From NCBI GenBank assembly GCA_015062055.1, contig SUVK01000008.1, positions 1 to 64,000 of the forward strand: a stretch of 64,000 bases of DNA. Direction: 5' to 3'. The stretch's first letter is position 1. Every line of letters begins with the position of its first letter. The stretch is from Akkermansiaceae bacterium. GTDB lineage: Bacteria; Verrucomicrobiota; Verrucomicrobiia; Verrucomicrobiales; Akkermansiaceae. The position numbers and the translations under genes are program-made. The notes under the pieces are model-generated. The model made no database searches. It was given only the letters and a program-made list of their open reading frames with translations, and had not been told where the DNA came from. Of this stretch, positions 16,034 to 24,531 are shown in pieces.

Positions 16034-16633
16034 ATGTCAGAAACAACTAATGCTATCGACGCCATCACGGCGGCACAGCCCTCCCCCGGCGAGCAATACT
16101 TCCCGAAGTTCGAGGTAACCCCCGAGCTCGTTGAGAAAGCCAAGGAGCTAGTGGCCCTGTACCCCGAAGGTAAAGAACAGTCTGCTGTACTCCCCATTAT
16201 TCACCATGTGCAAGAGGAGTTCGGGTACATCTGCGCAGACGCCATCCCATGGATTGCCGAGATGTGCAAAAGCACCCCCATCCACGTAGCGGGCATTGTT
16301 ACCTTCTACCCCGGCATTCATCGCAAGTGCCCGGGCAAGTTCCACTTCCGCGTATGCCGCACCTTGGCCTGTGCCTTGAGTGGTGGCGAGGAGCTGATGG
16401 CCTACATCTGCAAAAAAATCGGTGTCAACCAAGCCGAGATATGTGATGCGGAGCCGATGGTCGTGAGCGAAAACGGGCTGTTCAGCATCGAGCCCGTAGA
16501 ATGCTTGGCCAACTGTGGTTTCGGCCCCAACGTCATGGTGAACGACACCCTTTACTCTCAGGTAACCCGCAAGAAGGTAGACGAGATAGTCTCTGCCTGC
16601 AAAAAACAAGTTGCCGCAGAAAAGAACCAGTAA
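16034..16633 (+). CDS. nuoE: NADH-quinone oxidoreductase subunit E
   Basis: A 199-residue thioredoxin-fold subunit carrying a 2Fe-2S cluster (N1a) in the NADH dehydrogenase module. Ligands are visible as CRTLAC (about residues 111-116) and CLANCG (about 156-160). It is about 30 residues longer than the usual form, mainly at the N-terminus. The 32-base gap from nuoD contains no obvious ribosome binding site. Confidence 0.95.
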   Translation: MSETTNAIDAITAAQPSPGEQYFPKFEVTPELVEKAKELVALYPEGKEQSAVLPIIHHVQEEFGYICADAIPWIAEMCKSTPIHVAGIVTFYPGIHRKCPGKFHFRVCRTLACALSGGEELMAYICKKIGVNQAEICDAEPMVVSENGLFSIEPVECLANCGFGPNVMVNDTLYSQVTRKKVDEIVSACKKQVAAEKNQ

Positions 16634-16647
16634 CCCTTTAGCGTAAC

Positions 16648-18057
16648 ATGAGCGACATAACCTACAAACCCGGCAGAGCCCCGCACCCCAAGGAGACTCG
16701 CCGTATTTTCAAAAACATTGATCGCGAAGGGTATGATCCCTCGATCAAATGTTATATCAAAGACGGCGGCTACAAGACCCTCAAAAAGGTGCTCAAGATG
16801 GAGCCGGCCGACGTCATCAACGAAGTAAAGAAGAGTGGTCTGCGTGGCCGTGGCGGCGCAGGTTTCCCGACCGGTGTAAAATGGACCTTCATCCCCAAGG
16901 GCAACACCAAGCCCGTGTACTTGGTATGCAACTGCGATGAATCTGAGCCCGGCACCTTCAAAGACCGTTTCATCGTACACCAAGACCCGCACCAATTGCT
17001 CGAGGGCATGATTATTGCCTGCTATGCCGTACAGGCACACTACGCAGTCATCTACATGCGAGAGGAGTTCCCCGAGGCAGCCAAAATCATGAACAACGCC
17101 ATAGCCGAGGCAGAGGCCAAGGGCTACTTGGGCACCGATATACAGAAGAGCGGGTTCGACCTCAAGATTATCGTACACCGCGGTGCCGGTGCCTACATTT
17201 GCGGTGAAGAAACCGGTCTTATCAACTCCATTGAAGGCTTGCGCCCGTACCCGCGCATCAAGCCCCCGTTCTTCCCGGCCGCCATTGGTTTGTATGGTTG
17301 CCCCACCATCGTCAACAACGTAGAGTCCCTGTGCCAGGTACGCCAAGTCATGATGATGGGTGGCGAGGCCTATGCGGCAGAAGGAGCCCAGCGCAGCCCC
17401 GGCACCCGAATCATCGGTGTATCGGGCGACGTGAAGCGTCCCGGCGTCTACGAGATTATCTCGGGCTCCATCACCTACGGCGAGTTGCTGTACGACATTT
17501 GCGGCGGGCCGCGCATCGGTCGCAAGTTCAAAGCCATCATCCCCGGCGGTGCATCTGCCAAGGTTATGCGCTGCGACGAGGTACTCACCGACCGCAACCC
17601 CGACGGCACCATCCGCGAGATGAGCGTGTTCGACATCCCCTTAGATTTGGACAGCATTGCCAAGTTCGGCTCCATGAGCGGCTCGGGCGGCGTCATCGTA
17701 ATGGACGACACACGCAGCATGCCCAAATGCCTCAACAACCTCAACCGTTTCTTTGCTTGGGAGTCCTGCGGACAGTGCTCCCCCTGCCGCGAGGGTAACC
17801 CGTGGATGCTGAAACTCTCCACCCGTATTTGCGAGGGCAAGGGTTCGCCGGAAGATGTAGATTTGCTCAAATCTGTAGCAGACAACATCTGCGGGCGCAC
17901 CGTATGCGCCTTTGGTGAGGCCTGTTCTTGGCCCACACAGGCATTCACCACGAAGTTCCGTGAGGAGTTCCTGGCACTTACCAAACCGATTAACGCCCTG
18001 AAGGCCCACAGCGAAGAGGCCAAAGAGGCACGCAAGTTCCTGATACGCGAAGACTGA
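16648..18057 (+). CDS. nuoF: NADH-quinone oxidoreductase subunit F
   Basis: A 469-residue subunit that binds NADH and FMN. The NADH site is seen in SGLRGRGGAGFPTGVKW, the FMN region in CNCDESEPGTFKDR and RGAGAYICGEETGLINS, and the 4Fe-4S (N3) ligands in SCGQCSPCREG plus a later Cys (about 415). It follows nuoE after 14 bases and precedes nuoG after 14 bases, again without a visible Shine-Dalgarno sequence. Confidence 0.97.
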   Translation: MSDITYKPGRAPHPKETRRIFKNIDREGYDPSIKCYIKDGGYKTLKKVLKMEPADVINEVKKSGLRGRGGAGFPTGVKWTFIPKGNTKPVYLVCNCDESEPGTFKDRFIVHQDPHQLLEGMIIACYAVQAHYAVIYMREEFPEAAKIMNNAIAEAEAKGYLGTDIQKSGFDLKIIVHRGAGAYICGEETGLINSIEGLRPYPRIKPPFFPAAIGLYGCPTIVNNVESLCQVRQVMMMGGEAYAAEGAQRSPGTRIIGVSGDVKRPGVYEIISGSITYGELLYDICGGPRIGRKFKAIIPGGASAKVMRCDEVLTDRNPDGTIREMSVFDIPLDLDSIAKFGSMSGSGGVIVMDDTRSMPKCLNNLNRFFAWESCGQCSPCREGNPWMLKLSTRICEGKGSPEDVDLLKSVADNICGRTVCAFGEACSWPTQAFTTKFREEFLALTKPINALKAHSEEAKEARKFLIRED

Positions 18058-18071
18058 ACCTATTTGAACGA

Positions 18072-19802
18072 ATGAGCACAAAACCCACAATACTGCCGAA
18101 GGATGCCGCTGCTGCCGAGGGCAAAGTGAACGTCCAGATTAACGGCAAATGGTATCGCTTCCCGAAGGGAACCCGCATAGCGGACGCCTGCAACTCTATC
18201 GGCGTGCATGTTCCCTGCTTCTGCTACCACCCCAAACTTTCCGTCGTTGGCTCCTGCCGCATGTGCTTGGTAGAGCAAGGCATGCCCCCGCGTTTAGCCC
18301 CCGGCGCCACCCCCATGTACAACAAAGACGGCTATCTTGACATACAATGGATGCCGCGAGCCGTCATCGCCTGCGCTAACACCGTAGCCGAAAACATGGG
18401 TATACGCACCAATGCAAAACTCTGCGAAGAAGCCCGCCGTGGCGTGTTGGAGTTCTTGCTGACCAACCACCCGCTTGACTGCCCCATCTGCGACCAAGCC
18501 GGCGAATGCAAACTGCAAGAATACACCAACGACTATGGTCGCGGCACACACCGCTTCACCGAGGCCAAAACCAAAAAGGGCAAAAACCTCTCCATCGGCC
18601 CGCGGGTCAACCTCGACCAAGAGCGTTGCGTACTTTGCCGCCGCTGCGTACGATTCATGAAAGAAATCGTTGGCGAAGAGGTACTGGGAGTCGTAGGCCG
18701 TGGCACCCACAACGCCATTGCGCTTTACCCCGGTACACAGTTGGACAGCAATTACTCCATGAACGTGGTAGACCTCTGCCCCGTTGGTGCCATGACCAGC
18801 AAAGACTTCCGTTTCAAGATGCGCGTGTGGTTCCTCAAGAGCACCCCGACCATCGATGTAAACTGCGGCACCGGCACCAACATCAACATATGGACCCGCG
18901 AGCAGCAGGTATACCGCATTACCCCGCGCCAGAATGACGAAGTGAACAGCTGCTGGATGCCCGACAGCCACCGCCTCAACTACAAGTACATTAACGCCGA
19001 CACCCGACTTAAGACCCCCTTGGTCAAAACGGACGTAGGCGCACCGCAACGCCCCAGCACTTGGGATGCCACCCTCAACATGGTGGTAGAGCAGCTGCAC
19101 TCTTGCGCCCCGGCAGAGACCGCCATTATCTGCTCTGCCCGCATGACCAACGAAGAGTTGTACATGGTGCGTGCCTTGGCCCGCCAGCTGGGTGTCACCA
19201 AGATAGACATCGTACCCCGCAAGGGTGAAAACGACGGCATGCTCGTCAGCGATGACCGCAACCCCAACAGCACCGGTGCCAAGATGATTCTCGGCAAGAC
19301 CGGTACCGGCTTGGCCACCATTCGCCGCGGCATCAAGAACCACAGCATCCGCTTCTTGCTGGCACTGGGTGAAGATGTAACGGCAGATGCCGGCATACCC
19401 GAAGAAGACCTTGACACACTGGATTACCTTTTGGCCATGGACCACACCGAAAATGCCACCACCAAGAAGGCCGACGTGGTATTGCCCGGTGTAACCTTTG
19501 CCGAGAAATACGGTACCATGATTAACGTGACAGGTCGCATTCAACGCCTCAACAAGGCTATTGAGCCCGTTGGCGAGGCACGCCCCGAATGGGACATCAT
19601 CCGCCAACTTACCGAGCTGTTGGGCTGCGACTGCCCGCGAGTTATCGCTTGCCCCAGCCCGATGATTATATTGGAAGAAATGGCCCAAGAGTTTGACCCC
19701 ATGAAGGGTCTCACCTGGGGTAACATCGGCAACGAGGGTAAAGTTATCATCGACACCGGCGTGACCATCCCCCTTATCGAACGCGAAAAAGCCAAGAAGT
19801 AA
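18072..19802 (+). CDS. nuoG: NADH-quinone oxidoreductase subunit G, short form
   Basis: A 576-residue Fe-S subunit. The N-terminal ferredoxin domain has CFCYHPKLSVVGSCRMC for a 2Fe-2S cluster, the His-Cys motif HPLDCPICDQAGEC, then ERCVLCRRCVRF and VVDLCPVGAMT for 4Fe-4S clusters. The molybdopterin-oxidoreductase-like part that follows is trimmed compared with E. coli NuoG (about 900 residues) and keeps a DHTENATTKKADVVLP block. The short form is common outside Proteobacteria. Confidence 0.95.
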   Translation: MSTKPTILPKDAAAAEGKVNVQINGKWYRFPKGTRIADACNSIGVHVPCFCYHPKLSVVGSCRMCLVEQGMPPRLAPGATPMYNKDGYLDIQWMPRAVIACANTVAENMGIRTNAKLCEEARRGVLEFLLTNHPLDCPICDQAGECKLQEYTNDYGRGTHRFTEAKTKKGKNLSIGPRVNLDQERCVLCRRCVRFMKEIVGEEVLGVVGRGTHNAIALYPGTQLDSNYSMNVVDLCPVGAMTSKDFRFKMRVWFLKSTPTIDVNCGTGTNINIWTREQQVYRITPRQNDEVNSCWMPDSHRLNYKYINADTRLKTPLVKTDVGAPQRPSTWDATLNMVVEQLHSCAPAETAIICSARMTNEELYMVRALARQLGVTKIDIVPRKGENDGMLVSDDRNPNSTGAKMILGKTGTGLATIRRGIKNHSIRFLLALGEDVTADAGIPEEDLDTLDYLLAMDHTENATTKKADVVLPGVTFAEKYGTMINVTGRIQRLNKAIEPVGEARPEWDIIRQLTELLGCDCPRVIACPSPMIILEEMAQEFDPMKGLTWGNIGNEGKVIIDTGVTIPLIEREKAKK

Positions 19803-19824
19803 CATTTAAACGAATATTAACACT

Positions 19825-21102
19825 ATGGAACACAATGTATTAGCCTCCATCTTAGCCGACTGCAGCGAAGGCGCGTGCGGCGGGATGTGGTTTTACCTGA
19901 TCGTTACCATCCTCAAGCTTGTGCTGGTATTTGCCGTCATTCTGGCTTTTGTGGTACTTTCGGTATGGATTGAGCGCCGAGTAGCCGGCTGGATTCAGGA
20001 CCGCCCCGGCCCCAACCGTGCGGGTATCCCCCTGCACCTCTTCCAACGCTTTGGCAGCAAAGAGAAGCAGCCTTGCAAAAAGTTGTTGCATTTCTTCGGC
20101 ATACCCGAGACCTGCTGGATTGCCAAGCTTTTCCGCTGGCTGAGACTGGACCGCGAGATACCGACATTTGGTCTCATGCAGCCCTGCCTGGACGGTGCTA
20201 AGCTCTTCCTCAAGCAAGAACTCACCCCCAGCTACGTGCGCAAGGTATACTTCACCCTTGCCCCCATGCTGGTATTGGGTCCGCCCTTGGTAGCAGCTGC
20301 TGTTATTCCCTTTGCCTCCGGGTTCAGCACACCGTTTGGCGATGTCAACATGTGTGTAGCCAACTTAGGCATTGGTCCGTTGTGGATTTTTGCCATCTCC
20401 GGGCTTTCCGTCTACGGTCTTACACTGGCCGGGTGGAGCTCCAACTCCAAGTACCCCTTCTTGGGTGGTTTGCGTGCCACGGCCCAGCTCATTTCGTATG
20501 AGGTAGCCATGGGGCTTTCCATCATTCCGCTGCTCATGATGTTCGGCACACTCAACCTGCAAAACATCGTACAATACCAAGCCGACAACGGCTGGACGCT
20601 TCTGCCGTTGTGGGGAGAAGGCCTTACTTGGGAGCGTTGGTTCATGATGCTGCCCATGCTCATCAGCTTTGTCGTATTCGTGACCTGCGTCTTTGCCGAG
20701 GCAAACCGCACACCCTTTGACATGGCCGAGTGTGAAACCGACTTGGTAGGCGGTTACCACTCCGAATACTCCTCCATGAAATTTGCCTCATTCTTCATGG
20801 GTGAATACGCCGCCATGGTAATCGGCTCTGCGCTGGTGGTCACGCTCTTCTTAGGCGGTTGGTCCATCGGTTTCGGGGCAGACGCAGCCTTGCACGCATG
20901 GTGCGACTGGTTTGCCGTGATATGCCAGTTTGCGATGTTCCTTATCAAGCTGGTTGCCTTCATCTTCTTCTTCGTGTGGGTGCGCTGGACCCTGCCGCGC
21001 TTCCGCTGGGACCAGGTGATGAAACTCGGCTGGCTCGTCTTCTTGGAAGTCACCGTAGCCAACATCTTCCTGACAGCAGCCATCATCTACTTCATCAACT
21101 AA
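19825..21102 (+). CDS. nuoH: NADH-quinone oxidoreductase subunit H with an inserted loop
   Basis: A 425-residue membrane subunit next to the quinone site; usual length is about 325-350. The first loop starts normally (WIQDRPGPNRAG, residues 56-67) but about 46 residues (68-113, containing Cys84 and Cys97 and many Lys/Arg/Phe) interrupt it before TFGLMQPCLDGAKLFLKQE (114 on), which then resumes the family sequence. The acidic loop FAEANRTPFDMAECETDLVGGYHSEYS is intact. The inserted part faces the cytoplasm at the quinone entrance. Confidence 0.95.
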   Translation: MEHNVLASILADCSEGACGGMWFYLIVTILKLVLVFAVILAFVVLSVWIERRVAGWIQDRPGPNRAGIPLHLFQRFGSKEKQPCKKLLHFFGIPETCWIAKLFRWLRLDREIPTFGLMQPCLDGAKLFLKQELTPSYVRKVYFTLAPMLVLGPPLVAAAVIPFASGFSTPFGDVNMCVANLGIGPLWIFAISGLSVYGLTLAGWSSNSKYPFLGGLRATAQLISYEVAMGLSIIPLLMMFGTLNLQNIVQYQADNGWTLLPLWGEGLTWERWFMMLPMLISFVVFVTCVFAEANRTPFDMAECETDLVGGYHSEYSSMKFASFFMGEYAAMVIGSALVVTLFLGGWSIGFGADAALHAWCDWFAVICQFAMFLIKLVAFIFFFVWVRWTLPRFRWDQVMKLGWLVFLEVTVANIFLTAAIIYFIN

Positions 21103-21124
21103 TCACACACAAGGATTTCAAGCT

Positions 21125-21691
21125 ATGTCTTACATTCCCGTAAAACGCCCCAAGTTCTCCTTCCTCGACAAGATATACGTAGTCGAGCTGGTCAAGGGGC
21201 TTGCCATCACTTTCAAGCACTTAGCGCTCTCCCTCATGGGGAAGAGCCGCAGCAAAAAGGAATTCAATGGTAAAGGCGTAGGTGCCTGTATGCCCTTCCC
21301 CGAGCAGCGTTGGGACGACCACCTGCCCGATTACTATCGTGGCGCCCCCACACTGGTACGAGGCGAGGACGGCCGCGAGCGCTGTGTATCTTGCCAGCTT
21401 TGTGAGTTCATTTGCCCGGCAAGAGCCATCAAGATAACCCCCGGAGCCGTAGATCCCAATGCCTCTTGCCAAAAGCAAGAGAAGGCCCCGGCGGAGTTCG
21501 AAATCGACATGCTGCGTTGTATCTATTGCGGCATGTGCCAAGAGGCATGCCCCGAGCAGGCAATCTTCCTTTCCAAGGAATACCTCATCACCCCCACGGA
21601 TCGCAAGGATGCCATCCGCAACAAGGAAACCCTCTACAAGCTCGGCGGCACACGCAAGGGGCTTGTAAACAAGTGGAACCAATACAAATAA
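21125..21691 (+). CDS. nuoI: NADH-quinone oxidoreductase subunit I
   Basis: A 188-residue ferredoxin-like subunit with two 4Fe-4S motifs (N6a, N6b): CVSCQLCEFICP and CIYCGMCQEACP. An N-terminal amphipathic helix (VELVKGLAITFKHL) anchors it to the membrane arm, as in the family. Between the motifs there is a short insert (KITPGAVDPNASCQKQEK) with an extra Cys. It lies 22 bases after nuoH. Confidence 0.96.
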   Translation: MSYIPVKRPKFSFLDKIYVVELVKGLAITFKHLALSLMGKSRSKKEFNGKGVGACMPFPEQRWDDHLPDYYRGAPTLVRGEDGRERCVSCQLCEFICPARAIKITPGAVDPNASCQKQEKAPAEFEIDMLRCIYCGMCQEACPEQAIFLSKEYLITPTDRKDAIRNKETLYKLGGTRKGLVNKWNQYK

Positions 21692-21703
21692 ACACACACG
21701 ATT

Positions 21704-22306
21704 ATGGAAGCTGCAATATCCTCCATCCTGTTTTGCTTGTTCGCGGCCATCGCCGTGCTGAGCGCCTTTGGCGTGGTAGCCTCGCGTAACCCGGTAAACT
21801 CGGCCATGTGCATGGCAGTAAGCTTTGCCTCAACGGCAGCAGTGCTGTTCTGCATGGGAGCCCAGTTTTTGGGCATTGTACAAATCATCGTCTATGCCGG
21901 CGCCATCTTGGTACTCTTCCTCTTCGTTGTGATGATGCTCGACGTCAAGAGCGAGGAGCGCAATCTGTCTAGCCTGCCGCGCGCAATAGTCGGTGTTATC
22001 ATCGCCGGTATTTTTGCGGGCATGGTGACCAAGGTAGCCCTGCTGCTGCCGGGAGCCGCCGACAGCAAATGCCCCATAAAGGCCCTTTGCTGCTGCGACT
22101 ACGATGCCACAAGTTGCCCTGCCGTACCGGAGGGTGAACTCTCCGGCGCAGAATTACCGGCACTGGCAGAGAATCAAAACGACGTCAAGTCACTGGGCGC
22201 AACGCTCTTTTCACAGTATAACATCCCCTTTGTCATCCTCAGCTTTGCGCTGCTGGCCGGCACGGTAGGTGCCGTAGCACTCGGCCGCAAGATTCGTAAA
22301 GACTAA
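21704..22306 (+). CDS. nuoJ: NADH-quinone oxidoreductase subunit J
   Basis: A 200-residue membrane subunit with five predicted membrane segments. The third segment carries the conserved QIIVYAGAILVLFLFVVMML pattern, whose helix bends during catalysis. The loop before the last helix (about 116-165) is enlarged and Cys-rich (residues 123, 129, 130, 131, 138). The frame, length and order identify it clearly despite the loop. Confidence 0.93.
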   Translation: MEAAISSILFCLFAAIAVLSAFGVVASRNPVNSAMCMAVSFASTAAVLFCMGAQFLGIVQIIVYAGAILVLFLFVVMMLDVKSEERNLSSLPRAIVGVIIAGIFAGMVTKVALLLPGAADSKCPIKALCCCDYDATSCPAVPEGELSGAELPALAENQNDVKSLGATLFSQYNIPFVILSFALLAGTVGAVALGRKIRKD

Positions 22307-22323
22307 ACCAAGACACAAACACC

Positions 22324-22641
22324 ATGACCTCTTTAGCTCATTATCTGATACTCTCCGGCATCCTGTTCTCCATAGGGTTGGCGGGCGTACTCATCCGCAA
22401 AAACATCATCGTGGTATTCATGTGCCTTGAGATGATGCTCAGTGCCGCCAACATATCGCTGGTAGCCTTCTCTCGTGCACAAGGCACAGAGGGCGTACCC
22501 GTGTATGACCCGCAGGTACTTTCACTCTTTGTCGTAGCCGTGGCTGCTGCCGAAGTAGCCATTGGTCTTGCCCTCATCGTTGCCATGTTCCGCGCCCGCA
22601 AGTCGGTAGAGAGCACGGCCATCACCACCCTGAAAGACTAA
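22324..22641 (+). CDS. nuoK: NADH-quinone oxidoreductase subunit K
   Basis: A 105-residue, three-helix membrane subunit. Contains the family signature IVVFMCLEMMLSAANISLVAFSR with the Glu in helix 2 and a second membrane Glu in AAAEVAIGLALIVAMFR, both part of the proton path. Normal length. Confidence 0.97.
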   Translation: MTSLAHYLILSGILFSIGLAGVLIRKNIIVVFMCLEMMLSAANISLVAFSRAQGTEGVPVYDPQVLSLFVVAVAAAEVAIGLALIVAMFRARKSVESTAITTLKD

Positions 22642-22659
22642 CCCCAAGAACCAAGCAAT

Positions 22660-24516
22660 ATGATACAGAATCTCCCCTGGTTATTCCTTCTGTTGCCGCT
22701 GGCAGTAGCAGCCATTAACTGGCTGGGCTTCAGCAAGTGTTCATGCTGTGCAGCAGCACTCTCCATCTTATCCGCCCTCGGCACCTTCGGGCTGTGTGTA
22801 GCCTATTTGTCGGGCATGCTGCCCGCAGTAACACCCGATGTCTACACCTGGATGCCCATCGAAACCGAGGGCATGCCCTCGCTGAGCCTCGGGCTGTTGA
22901 TGGACCCGCTTGCCATGCGCATGATGCTGGTAGTGACAGGCATCGGTCTTTTGGTACACATCTTCTCATTGGGTTACATGAAGGGTGACCCCTCCAACAA
23001 GAGCCGCTACTTTGCCGGGCTGAGCATCTTCATGTTCAGCATGACCATGATCGTGATGGCCGACAACTTAGCCATGACCTTCATCGGTTGGGAAATGGTA
23101 GGTTTCTCCTCGTACCTGCTCATCGGCCATTGGTACAACAAAGAAAGCGCAGCAGATGCCGCCAAGAAGGCATTTATCACCAACCGCGTGGGTGACTTCG
23201 GGTTCCTCATCGGTATTTTGCTCACCATGGCCGTATTCGGCACCCTCAGCTTTGCCGAGATGAGCACAGCCACGGCAGGCATCCCCGCAGCGGTACTGAC
23301 AGCGACGGTATTGTGTCTGTTCTGCGGTGCTGTTGGTAAATCTGCCCAATTCCCGCTGCACGTATGGCTGCCGGACGCCATGGAAGGTCCCACCCCGGTA
23401 TCTGCCCTCATCCACGCAGCGACCATGGTAGCCGCCGGTGTTTACATGCTGGTACGCTTGCAAGTCAGCATGGGAGAAGCCGCCTTCACCGACACAGCTT
23501 GCACCGTTATCGCCGGGGTAGGCGCCATTACAGCCGTATTGGCCGCCCTCATGGCAGTACAGCAAGACGACATCAAGCGCATACTTGCCTACTCCACCCT
23601 TTCTCAGTTGGGCTACATGGTAATGGCGGTAGGTTTACTGGCAGGTGAAGCCGCCATGTTCCACCTGTACACCCATGCATGGTTCAAGGCTCTGCTCTTC
23701 TTGGGCGCCGGTGCCATCATCATTGGTTGCCACCACGAGCAAGACATCTGGAAGATGGGTGGTTTAAGCAAGAAGATGCCCATCACAACCGTATGTTTCC
23801 TCATGGGCACCATGGCACTCATCGCCATCCCCGGATTCTCCGGGTTCTTCTCCAAGGAGCTTATCTTGGACGCCGCGCTGGCCAAGAGTCCGTTCTTCTT
23901 CTGGGTAGGCGCAGGTGTAGCAGCCCTTACCACCTTCTACATGGCACGCCTGTGTTTGGTAGCCTTCTTGGGCAACGCCCGCGCACACGGTGCCGAGCAC
24001 GCCACAGAGAAAAGCTTCACCATGAGCATGCCGCTTGTCATCTTGGCTGTCATGGCCGTCATCTCCGGCTACGGTTTTGTGGCAGATGCCCTCGTACCGT
24101 ATGAAGGATTCCACGCACACGGTTTTGAGCTCGGCTTACCCTTCTACGTGAGCATGGGCTCATTGGCAGTCGGCTTAGCCTTGGCCTGGTTGATATACGG
24201 CAACGGCAAGCGCAGCAAGGACCCCTTGACCGGCAACGCCATATCTACCTGTCTGCGAGAGCGCATGTACATCGACAAATTCTACGACAAGGGGCTCATC
24301 GGCACGCTGCAAGAGTGTGGCTCCCGCATTATCGAGTTTATCGATACAACCCTCATTCGTGGCATTCTGGTACAAGGCACCTCGTGGCTTGTCGGTCGAT
24401 TCGGCATCATGCTCAGCCGGATACAGGGAGGCTCGCTGAGAGCATACGCCCTCATCATCGGCGTTGGTGTCATCTTCATCATGTTCCTCCTTGCCTTCAC
24501 ATTCCATACACTTTAA
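22660..24516 (+). CDS. nuoL: NADH-quinone oxidoreductase subunit L
   Basis: A 618-residue antiporter-like proton channel with the long lateral helix at the C-terminal end. Core motifs: FIGWEMVGFSSYLLIGHW with the key Glu, then GKSAQFPLHVWLPDAMEGPTPVSALIHAATMVAAGVYML, with the channel Lys/His. The first periplasmic stretch has a Cys cluster (KCSCCAA). Confidence 0.97.
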   Translation: MIQNLPWLFLLLPLAVAAINWLGFSKCSCCAAALSILSALGTFGLCVAYLSGMLPAVTPDVYTWMPIETEGMPSLSLGLLMDPLAMRMMLVVTGIGLLVHIFSLGYMKGDPSNKSRYFAGLSIFMFSMTMIVMADNLAMTFIGWEMVGFSSYLLIGHWYNKESAADAAKKAFITNRVGDFGFLIGILLTMAVFGTLSFAEMSTATAGIPAAVLTATVLCLFCGAVGKSAQFPLHVWLPDAMEGPTPVSALIHAATMVAAGVYMLVRLQVSMGEAAFTDTACTVIAGVGAITAVLAALMAVQQDDIKRILAYSTLSQLGYMVMAVGLLAGEAAMFHLYTHAWFKALLFLGAGAIIIGCHHEQDIWKMGGLSKKMPITTVCFLMGTMALIAIPGFSGFFSKELILDAALAKSPFFFWVGAGVAALTTFYMARLCLVAFLGNARAHGAEHATEKSFTMSMPLVILAVMAVISGYGFVADALVPYEGFHAHGFELGLPFYVSMGSLAVGLALAWLIYGNGKRSKDPLTGNAISTCLRERMYIDKFYDKGLIGTLQECGSRIIEFIDTTLIRGILVQGTSWLVGRFGIMLSRIQGGSLRAYALIIGVGVIFIMFLLAFTFHTL

Positions 24517-24531
24517 CCTGATTTTACGACA

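Noticed and set aside
18294-19805. 503-residue open frame on - opposite nuoG
   Set aside because: Shadow of NuoG; Gly/Ala/Val/His-rich composition typical of an antisense frame.
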